Assembly: GCA_963976795.1 (NCBI GenBank)
Contig: CAXBLT010000002.1
Span: 124,001 to 188,000 of the forward strand
Source of the DNA: UBA7359 sp963976795
Lineage (GTDB): Bacteria > Pseudomonadota > Gammaproteobacteria > Eutrophobiales > Eutrophobiaceae
DNA: 64,000 nt
Direction: 5' to 3'
Shown here piece after piece: positions 34,400 through 43,900 of the stretch. The position numbers and the translations under genes were made by a program. Each line of letters opens with the position of its first letter. Position 1 is the first letter of the stretch. The notes beneath the pieces are model-generated. The model was not told the origin of the DNA. It saw nothing but the letters and a program-made list of their open reading frames with translations, and did no database searches.

Positions 34400-35335
34400 T
34401 TAAATATTAAATCCAAATTCTTTTTCAAACTTCACTTTAAACTCATCGAGTGTAAAGGAATGATTTTGTGTTCCATGTTGCGCAATCTTGATTGAGCCCA
34501 AAAGTGATGCAATCCTGCCCGTCGTTTCCCAGTCCATATCATTAACCAGACCATAGAGTAAGCCCGCACGATAAGCATCGCCACAACCCGTAGGGTCAGT
34601 AATTGATTCTGGTTTTACACAAGGTATCTTTATTTGTTTTTCTTTAGTATAGATAGTTGAGCCATCGCCACCACAGGTAACAATCAAGGCATCAACCTGT
34701 TCTAATATTTCATCCGCTGTCAGTCCCGATTTATCTTGCATCATCTGCCATTCATAATCATTGACCGTTACCCATGTCGCTTTTTCGATAAACCGGGAAA
34801 GTTCATCTCCATTAAACATAGGCATTCCCTGACCAGGATCGAAAATAAATGGAATGCCAGCAGCAGCGAATTGTTCAGCATGTTGCAACATCCCATCACG
34901 ACCATCAGGGGATATGATACCTAATTTAGTACCCTTGGCATCTGTGACTTTATTTCGGTGTGATTCATTCATTGCACCGGGATGAAATGCCGTAATCTGA
35001 TTATCATCCAGGTCTGTGGTAATAAATGCCTGTCCGGTAAATGCATCATCAATAACTGTAATATATTGTCGATTCAAACCGCGCTTATCCATCCAATAAG
35101 CATAGGGGTCAAAGTCCTTGCCTACTGTAGCCATAGGTAGTGCAATCTTGTCATCAAGCAAATTAAGATTGTAAGCTATGTTACCTGCACAACCACCAAA
35201 CTCGCGACGCATCTCGGGAACAAGAAACGAGACATTTAGCATATGCACTTTCTCAGGAAGAATATGATTTTTAAATTGATCAGGAAATATCATAATATGG
35301 TCGTATGCCATAGACCCACAAATCAAAACACTCAT
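34400..35335 (-). CDS. PfkB-family carbohydrate/nucleoside kinase
   Basis: A 311-residue ribokinase-like sugar or nucleoside kinase. The N-terminal GGCAGNIAYNLNLL and the C-terminal PTGCGDAYRAGLLYGL with the catalytic Asp are the PfkB signatures. The overall look (MRREFGGCAGNIAYNL, HPGAMNESH) resembles the adenosine-kinase-like group found in many proteobacteria. The substrate cannot be fixed: adenosine, ribose or another sugar are options. It stands alone on the minus strand, convergent with glcB. Confidence 0.82.
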   Translation of the reverse strand: MSVLICGSMAYDHIMIFPDQFKNHILPEKVHMLNVSFLVPEMRREFGGCAGNIAYNLNLLDDKIALPMATVGKDFDPYAYWMDKRGLNRQYITVIDDAFTGQAFITTDLDDNQITAFHPGAMNESHRNKVTDAKGTKLGIISPDGRDGMLQHAEQFAAAGIPFIFDPGQGMPMFNGDELSRFIEKATWVTVNDYEWQMMQDKSGLTADEILEQVDALIVTCGGDGSTIYTKEKQIKIPCVKPESITDPTGCGDAYRAGLLYGLVNDMDWETTGRIASLLGSIKIAQHGTQNHSFTLDEFKVKFEKEFGFNI

Positions 35336-35506
35336 AAATTAGAAACCTTTGGTAGTAATTATTGGATATCATTAATTAGATAAAACTAATGATAAGTAAG
35401 ATTAGTTATACTGTGCAATATATCATCCATCAAGATGCCTGTTAATTTTATTTTTTAATTTAGTGTGTCTAGCGTTATGCTTGAAAACTAATTGTGTTTT
35501 AATACC

Positions 35507-36151
35507 ATGACATTAGCCCAGACAATATTTCACCAGCACACTCTTTTTGCATTTTGTGTATATGTCTTAAGCATTATTATTATTCTGCCGTTATTTGTAT
35601 TTATACACGATAAGCTTAATAACAACTTCCTGCAGTTTTGCTGGGACAAAATAGGCATACCATTAATTAGAGCATTTCTAATTATTGGTTTTATCGTACT
35701 CATTTATCCAATAAATTTTGGCCTCGACGCAGCACCACCAATGGGTGAACTCCTGTCTGTCAATGATAAGCGCTCAAGTTTTCTGATCAATATGATCTTC
35801 TTGCTGACATTTCTCTTTCCTTTCATTCCCTTCTTAGGGAAGCTAGAGGAACTAACCATACCGTTGCAAGGAATTCTATGTTCAATGATTATTTTTAGTT
35901 GGCTATGTCAGAGACTAAATATCGATAACTATAGTTTGTGGCCTGATTTTAAAGTGTTCGCACTCATCATACTCATGTCTATCGCTACTCATTATTTAGC
36001 TAAACATTTCTCAGAGTTTACTGGCGATTATTTTGATAAATTATTCCATCGAGAAGGTTTTAAAACGCTTATCTTTAATGCCGCCGTGCTTATCATGCAA
36101 AGTCCGGTTATATACATATTTGGTATCTATCTAGGTAAACAAATTCGCTAA
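35507..36151 (+). CDS. Multi-pass membrane protein, unknown function
   Basis: A 214-residue hydrophobic protein with about six predicted membrane segments (for instance around 15-34, 52-70, 92-112, 121-137, 147-163 and 187-207). A conserved-looking periplasmic or cytosolic loop, YPINFGLDAAPPMGELLSVN, follows the second helix. I do not recognise a transport or enzyme motif. The ATG at 35507 is preferred to a TTG five codons upstream. It converges with uvrA, the two stops eight bases apart. Confidence 0.65.
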   Translation: MTLAQTIFHQHTLFAFCVYVLSIIIILPLFVFIHDKLNNNFLQFCWDKIGIPLIRAFLIIGFIVLIYPINFGLDAAPPMGELLSVNDKRSSFLINMIFLLTFLFPFIPFLGKLEELTIPLQGILCSMIIFSWLCQRLNIDNYSLWPDFKVFALIILMSIATHYLAKHFSEFTGDYFDKLFHREGFKTLIFNAAVLIMQSPVIYIFGIYLGKQIR

Positions 36152-36158
36152 AAACACC

Positions 36159-39020
36159 TTAAGATACTTTACCCAGTTTCACATTAACATTTGAGTTGTT
36201 AAAAACTTCTTTGAGATAATATCCAGTATGCGAATCAGGATGCTCAGCCAACTCCTCAGGTGTACCTGCTGCAATTATTTCTCCACCGCCATCACCACCT
36301 TCGGGTCCCAGATCAATTACCCAATCAGCCGTTTTGATTACATCAAGATTATGCTCGATGACGATGATGGTATTACCATGTTCTCTTAATCGGTGAAGTA
36401 TATCGAGCAATTGTTGAATATCATGAAAATGTAAACCCGTTGTTGGCTCATCAAGTATATAAAGCGTTTTTCCGGTATCCCTTTTTGACAACTCCTTGGA
36501 AAGCTTTACTCGTTGTGCCTCACCACCTGACAAAGTAGTCGCATTCTGTCCAAGCTTAATATACGACAAACCGACGTCCACTAACGTTTGCAGCTTACGC
36601 GCAAGCACAGGCACAGCATCAAAAAATTCACGGGCTTCTTCAACACTCATATCCAATGTTTCATGAATATTCTTACCTTTATAACGAACATCCAGTGTTT
36701 CTCTGTTATAGCGTTTACCTTTACAGGTATCACAAGGAACATAGATGTCAGGAAGAAAATGCATCTCGACCTTTATCAGACCATCCCCTTGACATGCCTC
36801 ACAACGCCCACCTTTTACATTGAAACTAAAACGACCGGGTTTGTATGCCCGTGATCGGGCCTCTGCCGTTGCAGCAAATAATTCTCGAATGGGTGTAAAT
36901 AAGCCGGTGTATGTAGCCGGGTTTGAACGTGGTGTGCGCCCAATGGGGCTTTGATCGATATCAACGACTTTATCAAAGTGTTCCAGACCATGGATTGATC
37001 CATAAGACGCAGGCATTGTATTCGCCCGATTTAAATCACGCGCCACTATTTGATAGAGCGTGTCGTTTATTAAAGTCGATTTTCCGGAACCAGACACGCC
37101 TGTAATACACGTCATTAAACTAACCGGTATCACAAGATCGACGTGTTTTAAATTATTGCCTGTCGCATCTTTTAATTCCATTACCTGCATAGGGTTATAT
37201 GGCACACGTTGTTGCGGAACTGGTATCTGTTTCTTCCCAGACAAATATTGTCCAGTTAAAGAGTTTTTATCAGCGGCAATCATTGCCGGTGTGCCTTGAG
37301 AAACGACTTCACCGCCATGAACACCGGCGCCAGGTCCAATATCAATCACATGTTGCGCTGCATTTATCGCCTCTTCATCATGCTCTACAACAATAACTGT
37401 ATTACCTAAATCCCTAAGATGATATAAGGTTTTCAGTAAGCGTTGATTGTCCCTTTGATGTAAACCAATCGAGGGTTCATCAAGGATGTACATAACCCCC
37501 ACCAGTCCAGCTCCAATCTGGCTTGCCAGGCGTATGCGTTGAGCCTCTCCGCCGGACAGGGTCTCGGCACTGCGTTCCAACGTCAGATAGTCTAGCCCCA
37601 CATTGACCAGAAAGTTAAGTCTGTCATTAACCTCTTTTAAAATCTTAACGGCAATCTTGCCGCGGGCACCATCCAACTCAAGGCTGTTAAATAATGACTG
37701 TGCCTTGATAACGGTCATTGCGGTAATATCGGATAAGGCAATATCATTGATTAAGACATTGCGAGCCGATTTATTTAAGCGTGTACCCCCGCATGTCGAG
37801 CAAGGTTTATGCGTTTGGTATTTAGCCAACTCTTCACGGACCATGACTGAATCCGTTTCCAGATAACGTCGTTGTAAATTTGGTATAACGCCCTCAAAGG
37901 GATGTTTCCGCGTAACAACTTTATTTTTCTCGCGTAGATATTCAAACTCTATCTCTTCATCACCGCTACCGTAAAGCAATGTATTTTTTATGTCATCTGG
38001 CAGATCTTCATAGGGTGTATCAAGTTCAAACTCGTAGTGGGACGCAATTGAACTAATCATCTGAAAATAATAAGCATTGCGTCTATCCCAGCCTTTTATC
38101 GCACCACCAGGCAAACTTAATTCAGGATTTTGAACAACACGTCCTGGGTCAAAGTACTGAACACTACCTAAACCATCGCACTTGCCGCACGCACCGGCAG
38201 GGTTATTAAAAGAAAATAAACGTGGCTCTAATTCACTCAAACTATATCCACATTTATTACAGGCAAACCGGGAAGAAAATAACTGTTCTTCTATTTTCTT
38301 ATCGGTGTCCATTGGGACTATGAGAGCCACTCCGTCTGATAAACGCAATGCCGTTTCAAATGATTCGGCTAAACGTAATTGCAAATCCTCCTTGACCTTA
38401 AAACGATCAACGACAACCTCAATAGTATGTTTTTTACGTAATTCGAGTTCAGGTGCGGCATCCAACTCCACGATATGACCATCAATCCGGGCACGAATAA
38501 AACCTTCAGTGCGCAAACGTTCTAAAACCTGAAGATGTTCTCCTTTTCGTTCCTGCACGACCGGAGCCAGTAACATGAGGCGTTCTTCCTTAGGCCTTGC
38601 CAAAACCAAATCCACCATCTGCGTAATTGTTTGCGCCTCTAACAAAGTCTTGTGGTCGGGACAATGAGGTTGGCCGACACGCGCGAACAATAATCGCAGA
38701 TAATCATATATCTCTGTGATCGTGCCTACTGTAGAACGGGGATTATGCGATGTCGTCTTCTGCTCAATAGAAATAGCCGGCGACAGACCTTCGATGTGAT
38801 CGACATCAGGTTTTTCCATCATCGACAAAAACTGTCTTGCATAGGCAGACAAAGATTCAACATAACGTCTTTGACCATCAGCGTAAATGGTGTCAAAAGC
38901 CAAAGATGATTTGCCAGACCCGGAAATACCTGTTACGACAATTAATTTATCCCGCGGGATATCAATATCTATATTTTTTAAATTATGGGTTCGAGCACCA
39001 CGTATACTAATCGTATCCAT
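36159..39020 (-). CDS. uvrA: Excinuclease ABC subunit A
   Basis: The damage-recognition ATPase of nucleotide excision repair. It has 953 residues, close to E. coli UvrA (940). Two ABC modules are visible: Walker A GISGSGKSSLAFDT near the N-terminus with its signature LSGGEAQRIRLASQ near 500, and Walker A GVSGSGKSTLINDT near 645 with LSGGEAQRVKLSKEL near 840. Zinc-binding cysteine sets occur in CNKCGYSL...CGKCDG and in CEACQGDG...CDTCKG. It is divergent from an MFS gene with ssb beyond it, a neighbourhood common in gammaproteobacteria. No convincing LexA box lies in the shared promoter region. Confidence 0.97.
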   Translation of the reverse strand: MDTISIRGARTHNLKNIDIDIPRDKLIVVTGISGSGKSSLAFDTIYADGQRRYVESLSAYARQFLSMMEKPDVDHIEGLSPAISIEQKTTSHNPRSTVGTITEIYDYLRLLFARVGQPHCPDHKTLLEAQTITQMVDLVLARPKEERLMLLAPVVQERKGEHLQVLERLRTEGFIRARIDGHIVELDAAPELELRKKHTIEVVVDRFKVKEDLQLRLAESFETALRLSDGVALIVPMDTDKKIEEQLFSSRFACNKCGYSLSELEPRLFSFNNPAGACGKCDGLGSVQYFDPGRVVQNPELSLPGGAIKGWDRRNAYYFQMISSIASHYEFELDTPYEDLPDDIKNTLLYGSGDEEIEFEYLREKNKVVTRKHPFEGVIPNLQRRYLETDSVMVREELAKYQTHKPCSTCGGTRLNKSARNVLINDIALSDITAMTVIKAQSLFNSLELDGARGKIAVKILKEVNDRLNFLVNVGLDYLTLERSAETLSGGEAQRIRLASQIGAGLVGVMYILDEPSIGLHQRDNQRLLKTLYHLRDLGNTVIVVEHDEEAINAAQHVIDIGPGAGVHGGEVVSQGTPAMIAADKNSLTGQYLSGKKQIPVPQQRVPYNPMQVMELKDATGNNLKHVDLVIPVSLMTCITGVSGSGKSTLINDTLYQIVARDLNRANTMPASYGSIHGLEHFDKVVDIDQSPIGRTPRSNPATYTGLFTPIRELFAATAEARSRAYKPGRFSFNVKGGRCEACQGDGLIKVEMHFLPDIYVPCDTCKGKRYNRETLDVRYKGKNIHETLDMSVEEAREFFDAVPVLARKLQTLVDVGLSYIKLGQNATTLSGGEAQRVKLSKELSKRDTGKTLYILDEPTTGLHFHDIQQLLDILHRLREHGNTIIVIEHNLDVIKTADWVIDLGPEGGDGGGEIIAAGTPEELAEHPDSHTGYYLKEVFNNSNVNVKLGKVS

Positions 39021-39098
39021 TCAAAGATTTCACTATTCTAGAGGCAACCTGCTAATATAAATGGTTTTGTAAATTCGATCCAAGATAACTTCAAAATA

Positions 39099-40316
39099 AT
39101 GAATTCAATGCCCATGTCAGCTACCGAATTAAAGGCAGCATTGTCACTCTCTGCGGTTTTTTTTCTGCGTATGCTGCCTTTATTCATGTTATTGCCTGTG
39201 CTCAGCCTGGCTGGAGAATCATACCGTGCCTCGACACCTCAATTACTAGGTATTGCACTAGGCATTTATGGCCTGACTCAGGCCAGCCTACAAATACCTT
39301 TTGGCATGTTATCGGACAGATTTGGTAGAAAGCCAATTATATGCCTAGGGTTGGTTATATTTATAATAGGCAGTCTAATTGCTGCAATGTCAGACTCGAT
39401 TTACGGATTAATCTTAGGCCGGGCATTACAAGGCACTGGAGCGATTGCAGCGGCAATAATGGCTCTGGCAGCAGATCTCAGTACCGAACAGCATCGCACC
39501 AAGGTGATGGCCCTTATCGGAATCAGTATTGGCATCTCATTTTCTGTCGCCTTTGTATTAGGTCCTTTACTGTACAACTATATCGGCATAAATGGGCTGT
39601 TTTACCTTGGTATTTGTCTGGCAACCCTGGCAATCTTAATCCTGTTGTTCATAGTTCCTAACCCCATAGATCAAACCAAAATAGATAAAAGGCCAATTAA
39701 TCTCCAGAGCTTAAAGTCAGTTCTCTCCAACCCTTATCTGCTTAAACTGGACATCAGCATCTTTAACTCACATTTAATCCTAATGGCCAACTTTGTCGTG
39801 ATTCCACTCTCATTACGTGATTTAGTGCAGATCGAAGTTACGTCACATTGGCAGGTATACCTTGGCGTTTTATTTGCGTCTTTGTTTATCATGCTACCCT
39901 TTATGGCACTCGGTGAGCGATTGAAGAAGACAAGGGTGTTTTATAGTATCAGTGTAATTCTCATCATCCTGTCTCAGGCCGGGCTCGCTTTTTTCCACTC
40001 AGATCTAATGTCTCTGGTCCTGTTTATGATTTTATTCTTTGGTGCATTTAATTACCTTGAGGCGCTGCTGCCTTCTGAGGTCTCTAGAGCAACGCTAGCT
40101 GAAACCAAAGGCACAGCCCTGGGTGTCTATTCCAGCTCTCAATTCATTGGGATCTTTGTTGGTGGTCTACTTGGTGGTTTTTTTCACCAACAGTTCGGCA
40201 TCACAAGTGTTCATTCCTTTTGTCTATTCATGGCGTTATTATGGTTCTGCATAATCTTATATCTACCTCATAATGAGGACACGCATAAAAATAGACTTGA
40301 AGAAAACATGGTCTAA
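39099..40316 (+). CDS. MFS transporter
   Basis: A 405-residue major facilitator with about 12 membrane helices. The loop 2-3 motif A reads GMLSDRFGRKPII, and RALQGTGAIAAAIMALAADL follows in helix 4, which is typical of drug/proton antiporters. MFS genes between uvrA and ssb are common in gammaproteobacteria (YajR-like group). The substrate is unknown. Three in-frame ATGs lie close together at the start; the first, at 39099, is used here but the true one is unclear. Confidence 0.87.
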   Translation: MNSMPMSATELKAALSLSAVFFLRMLPLFMLLPVLSLAGESYRASTPQLLGIALGIYGLTQASLQIPFGMLSDRFGRKPIICLGLVIFIIGSLIAAMSDSIYGLILGRALQGTGAIAAAIMALAADLSTEQHRTKVMALIGISIGISFSVAFVLGPLLYNYIGINGLFYLGICLATLAILILLFIVPNPIDQTKIDKRPINLQSLKSVLSNPYLLKLDISIFNSHLILMANFVVIPLSLRDLVQIEVTSHWQVYLGVLFASLFIMLPFMALGERLKKTRVFYSISVILIILSQAGLAFFHSDLMSLVLFMILFFGAFNYLEALLPSEVSRATLAETKGTALGVYSSSQFIGIFVGGLLGGFFHQQFGITSVHSFCLFMALLWFCIILYLPHNEDTHKNRLEENMV

Positions 40317-40464
40317 AGCGAAAATGATTCAACTCAATGTTTGTCAGGAATATGAATCTATTTAAATAAGAATGATTCTTTGAAGTTTTATAAGCCTTTC
40401 ACAGACTTAGACAATACAGTTAACAAGTAGTCCAATAAATATAATTTTTTAGGAGAGCAGCAAC

Positions 40465-40938
40465 ATGGCACGGGGTGTAAATAAAGTCATTCTAGTTGGC
40501 AACCTGGGTAACGATCCAGACATACGATATACCGCTGGTGGTGCTGCAGTAGCTAACATCAGTCTTGCAACTGCTGAGTCCTGGAAAGATAAAAATAGTG
40601 GAGAACAACAAGAGAAAACTGAATGGCACCGTATTGTCTTTTTTGGTCGTCTTGCAGAAATTGTCGGCGAATATCTTCGCAAAGGCTCTCAAGTTTATGT
40701 CGAAGGCCGCCTACAAACTCGAAAATGGCAAGATAAGGAAGGACATGACCGCTATACAACTGAAATAGTCGCAAATGAAATGCAAATGCTAGGCAGTAAG
40801 AGTGGCGGCTCTGCAAATTACGAATCTGCACCTCAATCTCAACCTACTCAGAACCAAAACTATGCGCCTGCTGAATCACAAGCTGCTCCGGCATCATCAC
40901 CAGCATCCGATGATTTTGATGACGATATTCCGTTTTAA
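40465..40938 (+). CDS. ssb: Single-stranded DNA-binding protein
   Basis: A 157-residue SSB. The OB-fold domain (about 1-110) begins ARGVNKVILVGNLGNDPDIRYT and includes EWHRIVFFGRLAEI and YVEGRLQTRKWQDKEG. A Gln/Ser/Pro-rich linker follows. The acidic tip DDFDDDIPF is the protein-interaction tail that recruits repair and replication partners. AGGAGA precedes the ATG. The stop overlaps, in the opposite direction, the stop of the large GGDEF/EAL gene by four bases. Confidence 0.97.
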   Translation: MARGVNKVILVGNLGNDPDIRYTAGGAAVANISLATAESWKDKNSGEQQEKTEWHRIVFFGRLAEIVGEYLRKGSQVYVEGRLQTRKWQDKEGHDRYTTEIVANEMQMLGSKSGGSANYESAPQSQPTQNQNYAPAESQAAPASSPASDDFDDDIPF

Positions 40939-43900
40939 TTAACCGTCCTTTTTCTGCGTCTAAGTGCACGAGGTTTCGCTATGCCATAACCTTGTGCATA
41001 ATCGACCCCTATTTTTTTCAGCTCTTGCAAAACAGCGTCGTTTTCCACAAATTCAGCAATGGTTTTTTTACCCATGATTTGCCCAATCTCGTTGATTGAT
41101 TTTACCATTGCCCTATCTATTCGATCTGTCTTTATGTCTCTGACAAAGGCACCATCGATTTTCAGATAGTCCACCGGCAAGTTTTTCAAATAAGCAAATG
41201 AAGATACACCACTACCAAAATCATCCAATGCAAAACGGCAGCCCTTTTCTCTAATTTTTTTAATAAATCGTATTGCATTGGCAAGATTTGCAATGGCTGA
41301 TGTCTCGGTTATTTCAAAACATATTTTACTTGGGACGACTAGGTTCTCATCTAGTTTGTTAATCAGATATTCCATAAAACCATCATTACCCAAGGTCTGT
41401 CCTGATAAATTGATGGTGCACAATTCCAGTTTCTTTTGTTTGGCAGGGTGCATAGCCAACCATGAGAATGCAGAGTTGACTACCCAATGGTCTATTTTGG
41501 TCGAAAGCCCAAATCGTTCCGCCGCTGGTAAGAACGCACCCGGAGGAATAACTTCACCTTCTTTACCTGCCATGCGTATTAATAATTCGTAGTGATCACC
41601 ATGACTTTTACTTTGATCGATTGGCACTATCTTTTGATAATACAATGTAAATAAATCATCTTCTAAAGCCTGATTGATTCTGGCAACCCATTTCATTTCA
41701 CCTCGGTGCTGGCTGACTTGTTTGTCATCAACAGAATATATGTGCACCCGGTTTCTACCCGCATCTTTAGCAGCGTAACAGGCTGCGTCCGCCGCACTTA
41801 ATACTTCATTTACGTTACCGAGTTCAATTGATATGGGCACTAAACCAATGCTGACACCAATAGAAAACTTTTTATCCTGCCAGACGAAACGAAACTCTTC
41901 GACAATAGCTCGCAGTGAATCAGTGACTCTCCGCGCATGAGCAATGTCACAGTGTTCCATTAACACCCCAAACTCATCACCACCCAGCCTGGCTAATGTA
42001 TCTCGTTTTCTCACCTGACTAAATAATAATTCACTTAGTTGTCTTAGTAATTCATCGCCCGCCAAATGGCCACAGGTATCATTAATAACCTTAAATTGAT
42101 CAAGATCGAGATAACATATCGCGTGTTCAGCGTTCATAGATTGATTGGCTTCAATAACTCGTTGTAATCGACGTTCAAATTCAGAACGATTAACGAGTCC
42201 TGTCAATGCATCGTGCGTAGCCTGATAGGAGAGTTCTTCAGAGAGTCGAAAAGCTTCAGAAATATCCTCGCAAGCAATAAATAACGTAGATTCGCCATGT
42301 GCATCGTTTACAACTCGAACTGATTCTCTGACCCTGATAACCTGTCCGTTTTTGTGTACCTTCTGTAGATCCCAGCGATGAACGACATCTGGCACCTCAA
42401 AACACTGTTTTATTTTCTCTCGTGAAGTCTGTATATCGTTTTTATGAATAATTGTAGTAACGTTTTTGCCTCTCAACTCATCAACATCATAACCAAGATG
42501 CTTCGCGCCGTACTTATTCACAGTAATAATAGTGCCATCCTGAGCGACATTAAAAAAGATCGCCGGCGTATCGTCGTAAAGTCTGCGAAACCGAATCTCG
42601 CTTGCTGTCAGGGCAGCACTTATTCTTTTTTGTTCTGATATATCGACATGAGTGCCGACCAACCGAATCATTTCACCCTTATTATTTTTTACGCCGAAAC
42701 CTCGCGACAAAATATCAACGTAATGTCCATCCTGGTGTCGCATCCGGTATTCGATACTGTATTTATTTCTTCTACCAGAGATATAATCATTAAACAGCGT
42801 GAATGTTTTTTCCACATCGTCTGGATGTAATAACTCTTTATATGCATCGATGACATTAGGTATATCATCACTTTCATAACCCAGCATGCTTTTCCATCTT
42901 GGTGAATAATAAATATAATTCGAATTTATCTTCCAGTCCCATAAACCATCGTTGGCTCCTTCCATGGCCAATCCAAAACGTTCTTCACTCTCTCTTAACG
43001 CTGTGGCTATTTTGTCACGTTCAAATACGCCACCCAGGATCTGGGCAATATGTTCCATCAAGGATACGTTAGCAGCAGATTCTTGTACTGTATGAAAATA
43101 GTTTCCGAACGTCCCTATGACTCCCCCGTCTGTCGCACGGATCGGAACAGAGTAGCTGGATTTAAGATTATAAGTCAGTGCTAGCTCGGAATAATCTTTC
43201 CAAAGCGGATCATTTTTAATGTCAGGGACAATAATAGTCTTATTAAAAAATGCCGCAGTACCACAACTACCAACATCAGGCCCTATCTCTACCCCGTCTA
43301 TCGCTTTAATATAGGCCGCAGGCAAACTTGGAGCAGCAATAGACCATAGACGCTTATCTTTCTCATCAAGTAAAAGTATTGAACATTTGACATCAACAAG
43401 TGATTGTTCAATCTTATTAATTACCTGACAGCATAATTCATTAAAGGGTGGATTTAGATAGATTATTTGAAATATCTCATTCTCCAGTTTAAGAAGCTCT
43501 TCTACCTTTTTATTTTTTTCCTTGACACGGATAGTCTGTATGCCATAACTCAGATTTTCGGCAAGATGCTCTAGTAGTTTGACTTCTTCTACATCAAACG
43601 CATTTACCTCAGTGGAATAAATCAAAAAACAACCAATTGATTTATCCTCTATACTTAATGGTAGTGCAATCATGGAGGCATAGCCTCTCTCTATAGCGAG
43701 CTTTCTCCACGGCGTAAAAGATGGATCTGTAGACGTGTCACGGCAAATATAAGATTGGTTTGTTCGAATACAAACACCCGCAGGACCTCTTCCTCCTGAC
43801 TTGTCGTCCCAGGGAAAAAAGTTATCCAAATAACTATTCGAAAAACCTGAAATGGCCATGGGGATAAGCTTATTTGCTTCACCCTGTTCAGTGAAGCCTA

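Noticed and set aside
39021..39098. LexA (SOS) box between uvrA and the MFS gene
   Set aside because: CTGCTAATATAAATGG keeps only one half of CTGT-N8-ACAG, which is too weak to call.
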